DNA of 64,000 nt from a bacterium (GCA_036504735.1 DASXUQ010000017.1:345349-409348); one strand, 5' to 3'; counted from the first letter of the stretch, positions 1-9,604 are shown. Notes: generated by a model from the sequence alone, not told the origin. Numbers and translations: made by a program.

Positions 1-1
1 C

Positions 2-379
2 GCGCAGGATGGTATGATGTATGCCTACCGCCTGATTTCTGAAGATATCAATGGCGGCACGCATGAACTGCAACTGATCACCGTGGCGCATGGCACGCCT
101 GCGGCCCAGGTCCCCGCCGGGTTCCGTCTGCTGGGCAACTATCCCAATCCCTTCAACCCCAGCACGCGCATTGCGTTTGACCTGTCCGAGCAGAGCCACA
201 TTACGCTGAACGTATTTGACGTCTCCGGACGGACCGTTGCCACGCTGGCTTCCGGCGTGTTCGATGCAGGCGCACACGAAGTGAACTTCGACGGCACCGG
301 CCTGCCTTCGGGAGTTTATTTTGCGCAGCTTGTCGGAGCCCAGCAGCCTCAATTGATTAAGATGGTGCTTCTGAAATAG
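2..379 (+). CDS. C-terminal part of a T9SS-sorted secreted protein (5' truncated by window edge)
   Basis: The reading frame is open from the left window edge (codons from base 2) to a TAG at 377-379, so only about 125 residues of a longer protein are visible. From about residue 40 they form a typical T9SS type A sorting domain: an NYPNPFNPSTRI turn, a VFDVSGRTV strand, GAHEVNFDG, LPSGVYFAQL and the terminal KMVLLK. In T9SS organisms this domain directs a periplasmic protein through the outer membrane and is removed or modified on export. The catalytic or binding part lies outside the window, so its activity cannot be stated. A strong hairpin terminator follows 43 bases after the stop. It is the only sorting-tail gene here on the plus strand, and it is convergent with the 1680-aa gene. 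Confidence 0.85.
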   Translation, partial: AQDGMMYAYRLISEDINGGTHELQLITVAHGTPAAQVPAGFRLLGNYPNPFNPSTRIAFDLSEQSHITLNVFDVSGRTVATLASGVFDAGAHEVNFDGTGLPSGVYFAQLVGAQQPQLIKMVLLK

Positions 380-421
380 CGCACGCCTCATTCAATATGG
401 AGGACCATTGACAGCTTGTCC

Positions 422-454
422 GAAGGGCGCACAACCGTGCGCCCTTCTCTTTTG
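422..454 (+). terminator. Intrinsic terminator after the first gene
   Basis: A perfect 11-bp stem (422-432 with 437-447) closes an AACC loop and is followed by TCTTTTG. It lies just downstream of the plus-strand stop at 379. Confidence 0.85.
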
Positions 455-511
455 CGACCCCGGAAGCCGTGGCGCTTTGGTCAACCTGTCGGATGAAATC
501 GCCCAAACACA

Positions 512-540
512 GCAGGGGCGGCCAACTTGGCCGCCCCTGC
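512..540 (-). terminator. Hairpin terminator for the 1680-aa gene
   Basis: The stem GCAGGGGCGGCC (512-523) pairs with 529-540 around a 5-nt loop. On the minus strand it is followed by TGTGTTT. It lies 70 bases beyond the stop of the minus-strand gene ending at 611. Confidence 0.65.
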
Positions 541-583
541 ATGCATTCATCGAGGTTTAAAGCGTCAGGATTCGGTTTGCCCC

Positions 584-612
584 TCATCCTTCCGCCTTCA
601 TCCTTCATCCTT
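584..612 (+). repeat. ATCCTTC-type dispersed repeat, copy A
   Basis: CATCCTTC units (CATCCTTCCGCC then TTCATCCTTCATCC) abut and overlap the stop codon of the minus-strand gene. A near-identical copy occupies the same position at 39181-39212, and a copy in the other orientation relative to its gene lies inside coding sequence at 59443-59468. Confidence 0.6.
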
Positions 613-3600
613 ACTTCAGCAGCATCATCTTGTTCATGGCCGTGTAGTTTCCGGCGGTCATCTTCACAAGGTAAAGACCCGAGGGAAGATTTTCGGCATT
701 GAACGTAGCCTGATAGCGGCCCGCGGCATACTTGCCGTTGACCAGCGTGACTACTTCCTGACCCATGACGTTGTAGACGACGATGTTCACCTGACTGTTC
801 TGCGGCACATCGAAGGGCAGCAGGGTGGTCGGGTTGAAGGGATTCGGATAGTTGGCATGCAAGGCAAATACCGTCGGCAGCAGGCCGGGGATTGCCTCAA
901 CGTTCAGAACGGTCATGTCAACGTTGATCAGGAACGGGCTGCCCGGTGCGCTGGCAACCACACGCATTGTGGTGTGGCGGTCGCCCGGTGCAATAGTGCC
1001 CGGAGCCGCCGTGACAGTGATCGTCACAGTCTGTCCCGGATCTACCGTGCCGGTTGCCGGATTGCTGCTGAGCCAGGTCACACTGTCGAGGACCTGGAAG
1101 GTCATCGGGCAAGCGCCTGTGCCGGCGTTCGTGATCGTGAAGGTCTGCGGAACGGTCTCATTCTGATGAGCCACGAAGGTCAACGAGGTGGCGCTGACAG
1201 AGCCAACGGCGGAACGCATCGACATGTTGAGGGTCGTATTGACGTTCTGCTCGACCACGATATTGGCGCGGGCAGTGTCACAATGTGTCGCGTGACGGAA
1301 GGACACGGTATAGGTGCCGGGGGCCACGGGCAGGTTGTAAGCGCCCTGACCATCGGTCTGTGTCGAGTCATTACCCGCACGCACCCATGCGCCGGCAAGC
1401 GCGGTGGGAGGAGTGCCGGCGTGACGAACGACACCCTGAATGGCCTGACGCGGACCGCCCCAGAACTGAACGGCGCCGCCATCGGTCGGGCAGATCGGAC
1501 CCGTGCCGTTGTAGCAGAGTTCGAAGCCAGCGGTATTGTCGCCGTTTTCCAGACCCACGGTCACGGAAGCATCACCGGCAGTCGTCTGCCACTGATACAT
1601 CACACCACCGCTGGGATCCAGCACGAGTTCAAAGGTCACGAGAGCGCCGCCGGAATACATGGGAACGCCCAGCCATGCGATAACAAAACGCTGGTTGCTG
1701 GCATCCGAGTAGTACAGGCACTGGCCGGCCGAGGACAGGTTGAGGTCGTCCCAGAACGGATACAGGCCCAGCGTCGGGTTGCCGGCTTGCGGAACATGCT
1801 GGTTGGTAAAGGTTGTCGACGTGCTGTTGAACGACGCGAAGCCGTTCGAGCAGACGTTGATCGTGTTGTAGGTCTGTCCGAAGTACGGGAAGTTGAAGCC
1901 CAGATCGAACGGGCCGGCACTTATGTCATCACCGGCAATGCCGGTGTTGGTGCCAACGGTCGAAATGTCGATCCAGTTGTATTCCACCGTACGGTACGGG
2001 GAGTTCACAAAACCGGCCGTATCTGCACCGGCGCTCTCGTTCGGCACTTCGTCAATGGCTTTCACCGACCACGTGTACATCTGGCGCGGATCCGGCGGAG
2101 TGTCCGTGTACGAATGCACGCCCGGGGCAACCGGAGTCGCCGTGATCAGCGTGCCGTCGCGATAAACGCGGATGCCGGCCAGGTCAACGCAAGGAGTGCC
2201 GTCCGCATTGGTCGTCGGATCGGCCCACGTAATGCTCATCTGCGTCTCACCAAGCACCGCCAGGCCAACATTGCCCGGGGTTGCCGGAGCCATGTTGCAG
2301 CGGGCGTTGGTCACCACGTTGGACTGAGCGGACAGAACGCCATCATCCCAACGGGCGGCGACGGCATAGCTGTACGGATGGTTCTCATTCGCCGAGCCAA
2401 CGATATCGTCGTACGTCAGAATCGTGCCTGCAACCGAGTCGCGGGCCGTGCCATCGCGGAAGATGACATAGCGAATCACGTCATCCAGCGAATGACCGTG
2501 ACGTCCGGCGGAGCCGGAAGCGTAGACGATCGGGCTGTGCGGGGCCACGCTGGCCAAACGGTGCTGCGCGATTGCCCAGGGGCTCATCGGGCGGGCACTG
2601 GTCGGCATGGCAGCGCGAACGTCAACCTTGCCACTCTTGTTGGCGGCCAAGGCTACGGAAGCGGTGCCCTTAAGGGCCTTTACCGTCTTGGATTCGAGAA
2701 CGGCTGAGAAAGCCGAGGTCGTCGGGGTCGTAACCGCCGGCGACGGGGAAAGTTCTGCCAGGCCGCCGAATGCGCCGGAAGCATAGCAACGGATCATCGG
2801 AATGTAAAGCAGCGGGATGCTTTCCCACGTATTCCACGCGGTACCGTCCGTCGTGTAATAGAAGGTGTTGTTGATATACGGCGTCGTATTGTCGCCGCCG
2901 ATCTCAACGCGGGTCGCTGTCATCTGACGAACGCCGACAAAGAACGAGCCGCTCGGTACCGTGACCGGCGACGCCAGCGTGTAACTGGTGAAAACGTCGA
3001 ACGGAGCGGTCTGAGTCGCATCCGTCAAGCCCAGCGGGGTCGTGGACGGCGTGCCGTTGCCGGCGTCCGCAAAGACGGCGAGCTGGATGGCGTTGCCATC
3101 AACGGCGATACCGGTGAAGAACGCGTCAATCCGCGAAATCGTCGCCGGGCCACTCGTGGTCTGGAAATGCGACACAAACCATGCGGCCGGGAAACCTTGG
3201 TTGAAACCAATACCGCCGCCTTCATCGGTGCCGTCGTCATACAGCAGTTCGGATTCCGGCGGGGAACCCGGAGCGCGCCACGCAAGCTGAATCTTGTTGT
3301 CGAAATTGCCATTGGCCGACAGCATGATCGGAGGAAGATGGCCAAATGGATTCGTCACCATGTTGGAATAGTCGGACTCGACCGGCGGATTGGTGACGCC
3401 GTTGTCAATGGCCGTGATCACGAACTGGTACACGCCGTCGGTTTCCAGCGTATCACGCACCCACTGAGTTGTGCGGCCGGTAACGGTCTGACGGAGGTTC
3501 CACGTCGTTTCGCCCTGCAGTCTGCGGTACACTTTGTACGCATCTACCAGAAGATCCGTCGAGACGTCCCAATGGAGGCTGTCCTTGCGGGCAACCGTCA

Positions 3601-5653
3601 GGACGCTGCTGGTCAAGTTGGTCGGAGCCGGCGGATTGGTGCGGCGCAGCGTCAGGTTGGCGCCGGTATGGCCGCTCTCGTCGAGGTTGAACACCGTCGA
3701 TCCGTCAATGTAACCGGCGAGGGTCGCCGTGACGCGGCGGTTGTTGCCGATCTGCACATTCGACAGCGTATAATCACCGTTCGCGGCCGGGTGAACGGAC
3801 GGGGTGCCCGCGCCGTTGGCACGAACCGCGACAGCCGTCACGTCGCCATTGCCGCCATCCAGCGTCACATGTCCCGTGACCGTCGCATATACCAGCGGGC
3901 CGCCCCAGAACTGAACGGCATTGTTGCCGCCGGGCGTGAACTCACCGGTGGTGCTGCACCACAGGCCAAAACCGTCGCTGCCGTCCAGATTCTCCAGACC
4001 CACGACGCCCGAGGTGTTGCCCATCGCGCCGTAGTTCATGGTGATGCTGCCGCTGCTCGTCAGGATGATCTGGAAATTGTAGAAGGGGCTGCCGCCGAAA
4101 GCCGGGCAATTGTCCCAGCTCACGATGAAGCGCTGATTGGCGGCATCTGCGTAATACTTGCACTGGCCTGCAGTGGGAAAGAGGTCTCTGGCAAAGCCGT
4201 AGACCACGCCGTTCGGCACACCGGCGTTTGGCGGGCAGGGCGGGCTAAGGGTAACGGTCGCATCACCGAAGGTGATGTAGCCGTTGGAGCAGACGCGGAT
4301 CTGCGTGAAAGGCGTATCGTAATAGTTGAAGGTGAAGCCGAGATCATAGGGGCCGGTGTTGATGTCGTCAGCCTGTGCGGCGATGGTGCCGACCGTGGTG
4401 ATGTCCACCCAGTCGTAACCGGTCTCACGCCACGGGGTCTCGCCCACCGCCACAGCAACGCTCGCCGGGGCGCTCATATAGGTGCCGGCCTTCGCGCGGA
4501 CAAAATAGGTGATATGGCCATCCGGCTGAGCGGTGGCCGTAAAGGTCTGAACGCCGGGGCCCACATGGCCGATCTGCTGCGCAGGCAGAACACCGTTGCG
4601 GAAAATCAGAATGCTGTCCGGAGTCAAGGGGTTGCCGTTGGTGTCATGGTTCGGATCAACCCACGTCAGCGTTACGTCGCTGCCGGCGACGGAACCCTGC
4701 AAATTGGTGACAGGATTCGGAACGCCTGTGGGCAGTGCAAACCAGATAACGCGACCGGCCGCAGGAACGAAGCCGAGGTCCGAATTGTCGACGTTATTGT
4801 GGAACCAGTAGCGCGCGCCGTCCGTGGCACCGAGGCCGTCCAAACCACAAGCCCAGTTGCGGCCGGCAAGGGTCGGCATGACCCAATCGGTCGCGTGATA
4901 CTGAACCTTGATCTTGCCACTGGGATAGAGAATCGCTTCAAAGCTGAACAGGTTAGCCGTGCCGTTATATTCCGGCATCCGGCGCCATTCCACCACAAAG
5001 TGCTGATCAGCACCCGTGCCCACAGTCTTCCAGCGGATCCAGGGAGCCGTGCCGTCGCTGTTGCAACCACCGCCCGTGCCCTGCGCGTCACCGGTATTCA
5101 TGTCTGCCCAGAACGGCGCTATATACGGATAGGTCGCTGTTGTCGTTGCCGGATCTGAAGCGGAGAAAGCGGTGTTGGTGCCACCGAACGTGATCAGACC
5201 GTTCGTGGTGACATTGCACGTCGTGTAGTTCGTTCCGTAAAACGAAAAGGTGAAACCAATGGTAGCGGGGGCCGTGGCGTCATCGCCCGTAGGACCGTCT
5301 GTGGCATTGGGGTCGCCGCACAGTTCGATCCAGTTGTACGTGGCGGTATCCGGTGCTACGTTGTCGTTAAAAGCGTAACCGAATCCATCCGGGCCGCCCT
5401 GATTGTCGAGCGGGTTGTGCATCAGACGCGAACTCGGGTTCAGCGCCTGTTCGAGATCAATGCGACTGTCGGTCGTCGCGTTGATTTGCTTGGCCAGGGC
5501 GATGTCCGCATTGGTGAACGTCTGTCCTGACACTGCCTTGGCTTTGATCCGTGCAATATCTGCTTCGCTTACGCCGCTGGCAAAAGCGGACGCCAAACAG
5601 ACCAGCAGCAGTATCGCCGCGACCCAAAGAAAAGACCGTTTTCTGACTCTCAT
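611..5653 (-). CDS. Large modular secreted protein with T9SS sorting domain (1680 aa)
   Basis: The start is supported by a signal peptide (about residues 1-25: MRVRKRSFLW, then a hydrophobic run ending ASAFASG) and by a promoter 46 bases upstream. Visible modules in order: an SNG...PFW beta module (about 85-310), Fn3 (about 311-405), a second SNG module (about 410-585), a carboxypeptidase-regulatory-like domain (about 588-665), Fn3 (about 668-770), a jellyroll-like region (about 790-940), Fn3, a third SNG/PFWDD module (about 1220-1385), another regulatory-like domain (about 1395-1470), an ASH/BACON-like Ig (about 1480-1575) and a T9SS tail (about 1590-1680: NYPNPFNPTTLL, LPSGLYLVKM, KMMLLK). 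I see no catalytic motif. A structural, adhesive or glycan-binding surface role is inference. The last ~90 codons are nearly identical to the gene at 39211-42657. Residues from about 590 onward are paralogous to the gene at 11993-14590. Confidence 0.9.
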   Translation of the reverse strand: MRVRKRSFLWVAAILLLVCLASAFASGVSEADIARIKAKAVSGQTFTNADIALAKQINATTDSRIDLEQALNPSSRLMHNPLDNQGGPDGFGYAFNDNVAPDTATYNWIELCGDPNATDGPTGDDATAPATIGFTFSFYGTNYTTCNVTTNGLITFGGTNTAFSASDPATTTATYPYIAPFWADMNTGDAQGTGGGCNSDGTAPWIRWKTVGTGADQHFVVEWRRMPEYNGTANLFSFEAILYPSGKIKVQYHATDWVMPTLAGRNWACGLDGLGATDGARYWFHNNVDNSDLGFVPAAGRVIWFALPTGVPNPVTNLQGSVAGSDVTLTWVDPNHDTNGNPLTPDSILIFRNGVLPAQQIGHVGPGVQTFTATAQPDGHITYFVRAKAGTYMSAPASVAVAVGETPWRETGYDWVDITTVGTIAAQADDINTGPYDLGFTFNYYDTPFTQIRVCSNGYITFGDATVTLSPPCPPNAGVPNGVVYGFARDLFPTAGQCKYYADAANQRFIVSWDNCPAFGGSPFYNFQIILTSSGSITMNYGAMGNTSGVVGLENLDGSDGFGLWCSTTGEFTPGGNNAVQFWGGPLVYATVTGHVTLDGGNGDVTAVAVRANGAGTPSVHPAANGDYTLSNVQIGNNRRVTATLAGYIDGSTVFNLDESGHTGANLTLRRTNPPAPTNLTSSVLTVARKDSLHWDVSTDLLVDAYKVYRRLQGETTWNLRQTVTGRTTQWVRDTLETDGVYQFVITAIDNGVTNPPVESDYSNMVTNPFGHLPPIMLSANGNFDNKIQLAWRAPGSPPESELLYDDGTDEGGGIGFNQGFPAAWFVSHFQTTSGPATISRIDAFFTGIAVDGNAIQLAVFADAGNGTPSTTPLGLTDATQTAPFDVFTSYTLASPVTVPSGSFFVGVRQMTATRVEIGGDNTTPYINNTFYYTTDGTAWNTWESIPLLYIPMIRCYASGAFGGLAELSPSPAVTTPTTSAFSAVLESKTVKALKGTASVALAANKSGKVDVRAAMPTSARPMSPWAIAQHRLASVAPHSPIVYASGSAGRHGHSLDDVIRYVIFRDGTARDSVAGTILTYDDIVGSANENHPYSYAVAARWDDGVLSAQSNVVTNARCNMAPATPGNVGLAVLGETQMSITWADPTTNADGTPCVDLAGIRVYRDGTLITATPVAPGVHSYTDTPPDPRQMYTWSVKAIDEVPNESAGADTAGFVNSPYRTVEYNWIDISTVGTNTGIAGDDISAGPFDLGFNFPYFGQTYNTINVCSNGFASFNSTSTTFTNQHVPQAGNPTLGLYPFWDDLNLSSAGQCLYYSDASNQRFVIAWLGVPMYSGGALVTFELVLDPSGGVMYQWQTTAGDASVTVGLENGDNTAGFELCYNGTGPICPTDGGAVQFWGGPRQAIQGVVRHAGTPPTALAGAWVRAGNDSTQTDGQGAYNLPVAPGTYTVSFRHATHCDTARANIVVEQNVNTTLNMSMRSAVGSVSATSLTFVAHQNETVPQTFTITNAGTGACPMTFQVLDSVTWLSSNPATGTVDPGQTVTITVTAAPGTIAPGDRHTTMRVVASAPGSPFLINVDMTVLNVEAIPGLLPTVFALHANYPNPFNPTTLLPFDVPQNSQVNIVVYNVMGQEVVTLVNGKYAAGRYQATFNAENLPSGLYLVKMTAGNYTAMNKMMLLK

Positions 5654-5698
5654 AGCTGTTTCCTATTGCTTGGTTTAGCATGGGGGTTGGTACGTTCG

Positions 5699-5727
5699 AA
5701 AGTAACGTTGTTTTAGGTAAAAGTCAA
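5699..5727 (-). promoter_or_regulatory. Sigma70-like promoter, TTGACT-17-TACTTT
   Basis: On the minus strand the -35 TTGACT (5722-5727) and -10 TACTTT (5699-5704) are separated by 17 nt. The site lies 46 bases upstream of the 1680-aa gene and belongs to a promoter set shared across the window. Confidence 0.65.
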
Positions 5728-6050
5728 GGAATGCTCGAACTATTAGGCAAAATCTGCCCGCCCTTTGCCACCTGCGGCACATACCGGTTAAGCCGGTTTT
5801 GGGACCGTAAACTGTGCGTATTCAAGGGGTGATTAACTTAGCTTCAGATCGGGCTGGCGGTAGCAGGAATTTGGACCAGCAAATCAAGATGCTGTGCTCA
5901 TGCGCAAACAAATGCTTATAGAGTATCGAGTTAAAAATCGCTCACCGGCGCAGAACGCCTGCTCCGCAGTCATTTCCAGTCTCTTGGATCTCTATGTGAT
6001 GAAAGACAACTCTTTACACTTGCCGGTTGGAAATGCAATCCCCTTGCCAA
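5728..6050. other. Intergenic stretch without a recognisable gene
   Basis: It lies between the promoter of the large secreted gene and the terminator of acetyl-CoA synthetase. It holds a short palindrome (ACCGGTTAAGCCGGT, about 5783-5797) and only short overlapping open frames with no ribosome-binding site or recognisable product. No conserved RNA element was identified. Confidence 0.5.
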
Positions 6051-6081
6051 AGAAAAAGGCCAGTGAAAACACACTGACCTT
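6051..6081 (-). terminator. Intrinsic terminator of acs
   Basis: The stem AAGGCCAGTG (6056-6065) pairs with CACTGACCTT (6072-6081) with one G-T pair. On the minus strand it runs into a TTTTTCTT tract. It lies 87 bases past the acs stop. Confidence 0.8.
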
Positions 6082-6167
6082 GTCCTATTATAAATTGATG
6101 AGGCATTTGCGCTATGAATGCCTCTCGCCGGGAGGTAAAACCCCTGCGGCAAGCAACGCGTTCCTCG

Positions 6168-8132
6168 TCACTTCGGCATCCGCTTGTGCTCGCTAATGAT
6201 CTGATCGACCACCGCCGGATCCTGCAATGTCGTGATGTTACCAAGATCCTTGTACTCACCGGCAGCAATCTTGCCAAGAATCCGCCGCATAATCTTCCCG
6301 GAACGGGTTTTGGGCAAGGCATTCACCGTCAATACCTGCTCCGGTACCGCAATCGGGCTGATATCGTTGCGCACCTGCTCTTTCAACGCGCCCGTGATTT
6401 CGTCGCGCTGCATGTCTTCGGCTTCCTTTTGAGTCACGACAAACGCAAAAATCGCCGTCCCCTTGATCTCATGCGGGATGCCGACCACCGCCGCTTCGGC
6501 GACCAGATGGTTTCCCACCAGCGAGTTCTCGATCTCCGCCGTGCCCAGACGGTGTCCGGCCACGTTGATCACGTCGTCGACGCGTCCGGTAATCCAGTAA
6601 TAGCCGTCTTCGTCGCGGCGGCAGCCGTCTCCCGTGAAATACTTTCCTTTATAGCTCACAAAATACGTGTCGCGGAAACGCTTGTGGTCATGGTTGATCG
6701 TGCGCGCCATACCCGGCCAGGGGCGGTCAATGCACAGGTGTCCGGTGACGCCGTTGCCTTCCATGCATTTGCCGTCTTCGTCCGCCACGCACAGCGAAAC
6801 TCCGAAGAAGGGCAGGGTGGCGCTGCCGGGTTTAAGCGCCGTCACTCCCGGCAGCGGCGTAATCATAATGCCGCCGGTTTCCGTCTGCCACCATGTATCG
6901 ACAATCGGGCATTTGCCCTCCCCCACTACCTCATAATACCACCGCCACGCTTCGGGATTGATCGGCTCGCCCACCGTGCCGAGAATCCGCAGGCTGGAGC
7001 GGTCGTACTTCTTCACCCAGTCTTTGCCTTCACGCACCAGTGAACGAATTGCCGTCGGCGAAGTATAGAAGCTGTTCACGCGATGCCGCTCTACAATATC
7101 CCAGTACCGGCCCGGATCGGGATACATCGGTGTCGACTCGAACATCACCGTGGTCGCACCATTGCACAGCGGACCGTAAATAATATAGCTGTGGCCCGTG
7201 ATCCAGCCCGCGTCCGCCACACAGCAGTAAATATCTCCGGGATGGTAATCGAAGACGATCTTGTGTGTCAGCGACGCATACAGCAGATAGCCCGCCTGTG
7301 TGTGCATCAAGCCTTTGGGTTTGCCTGTAGATCCCGACGTGTACAAAATGAACAGCGGATCTTCAGCAGACATCCATTCGCACGGACACGTGCCGCGCTC
7401 ACTCAGCATCGCCTCTTCCAGCCAAATATCGCGGCCCCACTGCATCGGCACGTCTTTCGGCGTACGCTTGGCTACCAGCACGCTCGACACCGCATCTACT
7501 CCCGCCACGGCATCATCCACGATGGACTTGAGAGGAATGCTCTTGCCGCCGCGCCGGCCTTCGTTGGCGGTAATCACCACGGACGTGCCCGAATCGAGAA
7601 TCCGGTCCCGCAGCGCCGTGGCCGAGAATCCGGCAAACACCACCGAATGCACCGCTCCGATTCTCGCGCACGCCAGCATTGCAAACGCCAGTTCGGGGAT
7701 CATCGGCAGGTAGATCACCACACGGTCGCCCTTGCGAACGCCCAGATTCTTCAGCACATTCCCCAGGCGCGCCGTTTCCCACTTCAGCTCCCGGTAGGTA
7801 ATACTCCGGCTTTCTCCCGGATCATCGGCTTCCCAGATAATCGCCGTGTCTTCCGCCTTCTCCGGCAGGTGGCGGTCCAGACAGTTAAAGGCCACATTCA
7901 GCATCGCGCCCTGAAACCACGTCACCTCGCCGTCGTGAAATTCCGCTTCGAGGACTTTCGTCCACGGATGATACCAGTACAAGGACTTGGCCTGTTCGGC
8001 CCAGAACTGCTCCGGCTCGCGGATCGAGCGCTCATAGAGCCGGCGGTATTCATCGAAATCACGAATGTGCGGCCGGACAGGCGCGCGATACGGGCTGGTA
8101 AACACCTCGCCATGTTCAGGATGGGGATTCAT
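6168..8132 (-). CDS. acs: Acetyl-CoA synthetase (AMP-forming)
   Basis: The product activates acetate with ATP and CoA to acetyl-CoA through an acetyl-AMP intermediate, in the cytoplasm (EC 6.2.1.1). The family assignment rests on the P-loop-like YTSGSTGKPKG (about residue 262), TGHSYIIYGP, the A5 core WWQTETGG (about 414), the hinge and A8 region DVINVAGHRLGTAEIE and the C-terminal TRSGKIMRRILG. In that last motif the Lys (about 612) is the residue acetylated in well-studied Acs enzymes. I chose the ATG at 8132 (654 aa, the usual family length) because AAGGA sits 8 bases upstream. A longer open frame to 8261 adds 43 residues that do not resemble the family. It is a single gene with its own terminator. 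The SGK motif suggests post-translational control by lysine acetylation. Confidence 0.96.
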   Translation of the reverse strand: MNPHPEHGEVFTSPYRAPVRPHIRDFDEYRRLYERSIREPEQFWAEQAKSLYWYHPWTKVLEAEFHDGEVTWFQGAMLNVAFNCLDRHLPEKAEDTAIIWEADDPGESRSITYRELKWETARLGNVLKNLGVRKGDRVVIYLPMIPELAFAMLACARIGAVHSVVFAGFSATALRDRILDSGTSVVITANEGRRGGKSIPLKSIVDDAVAGVDAVSSVLVAKRTPKDVPMQWGRDIWLEEAMLSERGTCPCEWMSAEDPLFILYTSGSTGKPKGLMHTQAGYLLYASLTHKIVFDYHPGDIYCCVADAGWITGHSYIIYGPLCNGATTVMFESTPMYPDPGRYWDIVERHRVNSFYTSPTAIRSLVREGKDWVKKYDRSSLRILGTVGEPINPEAWRWYYEVVGEGKCPIVDTWWQTETGGIMITPLPGVTALKPGSATLPFFGVSLCVADEDGKCMEGNGVTGHLCIDRPWPGMARTINHDHKRFRDTYFVSYKGKYFTGDGCRRDEDGYYWITGRVDDVINVAGHRLGTAEIENSLVGNHLVAEAAVVGIPHEIKGTAIFAFVVTQKEAEDMQRDEITGALKEQVRNDISPIAVPEQVLTVNALPKTRSGKIMRRILGKIAAGEYKDLGNITTLQDPAVVDQIISEHKRMPK

Positions 8133-8365
8133 AAGCGATCCTTGGCTTAACCATGTGGGAAAGGGATGAAATTGCGGCCAACAAGGTAGCAGACCTTTCT
8201 TAACACTCCTGTTTGTGCTATGAAGTTTCCATGTCTGTGGATAGCACATCATATTTGCCACGGGCTCGCGTCCCTAACCCCGACTCTTCATGATTGTGAA
8301 TGTGATGAAGAATTTGGTGATATTTAGATGGACAAGTCATTTCGGAAGATGTTTAGGTCCATAAG

Positions 8366-8395
8366 AAAGGAGGCGCATCACCATGCGCCTCCTTT
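8366..8395. terminator. Bidirectional terminator hairpin
   Basis: A perfect 13-bp stem (8366-8378 with 8383-8395) encloses a CACC loop with A-rich and T-rich ends. It lies 25 bases past the stop of the minus-strand HD-GYP gene. Confidence 0.85.
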
Positions 8396-8419
8396 AAAAG
8401 CATCTTCCTAAGAGATGAA

Positions 8420-9604
8420 TTACGACAAATCGATTTCCACACCGCGATGCACATTGAGATCGAGGACCCTCGGCGATGTCAGCTTGTTGCCCTTTTTGTC
8501 CCAGAGGACGAGGATTTCGGGCCGCTGCAACCGCTGTCCCGTGCTGCGCCGGACTACGCCGCGCATGCCCCGGTCGAACATCAGATTGCCCATAGTGATT
8601 TCTACAATCGCGCCCACCGGATAGACATTGATCAGCTCCAGCGCCTTCGACACCACCGCACGGTTGTAGAGCGATCCTGCTCCCCGCACCAGAGTTTCCA
8701 GCGCCCTCGCCGGAGACATGGCCTCGACAATTAAGTCACCGTTGATCAGGTTGTCGAAGGTATTGGCCACCGAGAGGATCTCGGCAAAGCGGAATATCTG
8801 GTCACCGCGCGCCATGCGCAGCCGCGTAGGCGGCTCATTGGTCCCGGAGAGTTTGAGCGGATAGCCGCGACCATCCTGCTGCTCGTGGTGCTGCCGAATC
8901 GTCGCCTGCTCCAACACCGTGTTGGTCGAACTGCGCTCGAGGATCTTTGCTCCTGCCGCCGGATGCAGTTTCAACAGCCGGGCCTCTTCGTGGGTCAGAT
9001 CCCGCACCGGCTTGTTCACCAAGTCCTGCATGACCAGCTTGCCCACATCATGCAGCATGGCCGCCGATCCCAGCACCAGCAGTTCTTCCTGCGCATATCC
9101 GAAGGCCCGTCCCAGCATGATTGACAGCACCGAGGTATTCAGAGCATGTTCGTAGGTGCGGTTCAGGTAGGTCTTCACCACCGGAGTCTCGAAAATCTCC
9201 ACGTGATGCGAGAACAGATCCTCGACTGTCCGATGCACGACTTCGTGAAATTCCGACACATTGACAGCGTTTGCATAGCGATCGTCATACTGTAGAATCG
9301 TGATCACGTCCTCGTTGGCGATCTCCCGCAGTTCGGCAAGGCCTACGATGTCATCGAAGGTCCGCTTGAGCAGCTTATGAGTACGCCGCCGGGTCTTGTC
9401 GGAGATCATTTCCGGTTCGGGTTCGATGTCCTCCGTACCGGCCTCTTCCACATAGACGTCTTCAACTTCCAGTTCCACAAGCCGGTCGATGACGCGTTCT
9501 GTCAGCAGGAAGCCCGAGGCAATGAGCAATTCGAGGCGCTCATCGCACACATCCCGCGCAATCTTCATTCCCGGTTCGAGTTCAGTCACACCGCATAGTC
9601 GCAT
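8420..9604 (-). CDS. HD-GYP domain protein, probable c-di-GMP phosphodiesterase
   Basis: The N-terminal ~60 residues resemble the small domain often placed before HD-GYP (DUF3391-like: LEPGMKIARDV, VYVEE). The catalytic HD-GYP domain follows: H153, the HD pair in AAMLHDVGK (H185, D186), LKLHPAAGAKIL (H214), RQHHEQQDGRGYP (H239, H240, then the GYP motif). These are the metal-binding and signature residues of cyclic-di-GMP phosphodiesterases, which hydrolyse c-di-GMP to pGpG or GMP. One deviation is that the usual AD-(V/T)-(F/Y)-D-A-L segment reads ANTFDNL (N281), so one Asp normally present is Asn. It may therefore be weakly active or act as a c-di-GMP sensor. There is no membrane segment or receiver domain. 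It is a single gene upstream of a bidirectional terminator. Confidence 0.9.
   Translation of the reverse strand: MRLCGVTELEPGMKIARDVCDERLELLIASGFLLTERVIDRLVELEVEDVYVEEAGTEDIEPEPEMISDKTRRRTHKLLKRTFDDIVGLAELREIANEDVITILQYDDRYANAVNVSEFHEVVHRTVEDLFSHHVEIFETPVVKTYLNRTYEHALNTSVLSIMLGRAFGYAQEELLVLGSAAMLHDVGKLVMQDLVNKPVRDLTHEEARLLKLHPAAGAKILERSSTNTVLEQATIRQHHEQQDGRGYPLKLSGTNEPPTRLRMARGDQIFRFAEILSVANTFDNLINGDLIVEAMSPARALETLVRGAGSLYNRAVVSKALELINVYPVGAIVEITMGNLMFDRGMRGVVRRSTGQRLQRPEILVLWDKKGNKLTSPRVLDLNVHRGVEIDLS

Noticed and set aside
527-2707. Long plus-strand open frame (726 codons) antisense to the 1680-aa gene
   Set aside because: It lies fully opposite a gene with clear domains and a signal peptide, is rich in Arg, His and Gly as expected from antisense GC-rich codons, and has no recognisable domain or ribosome site.
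3167-5158. Plus-strand open frame of 663 codons
   Set aside because: It is antisense to the same secreted gene with the same skewed composition and no family features.
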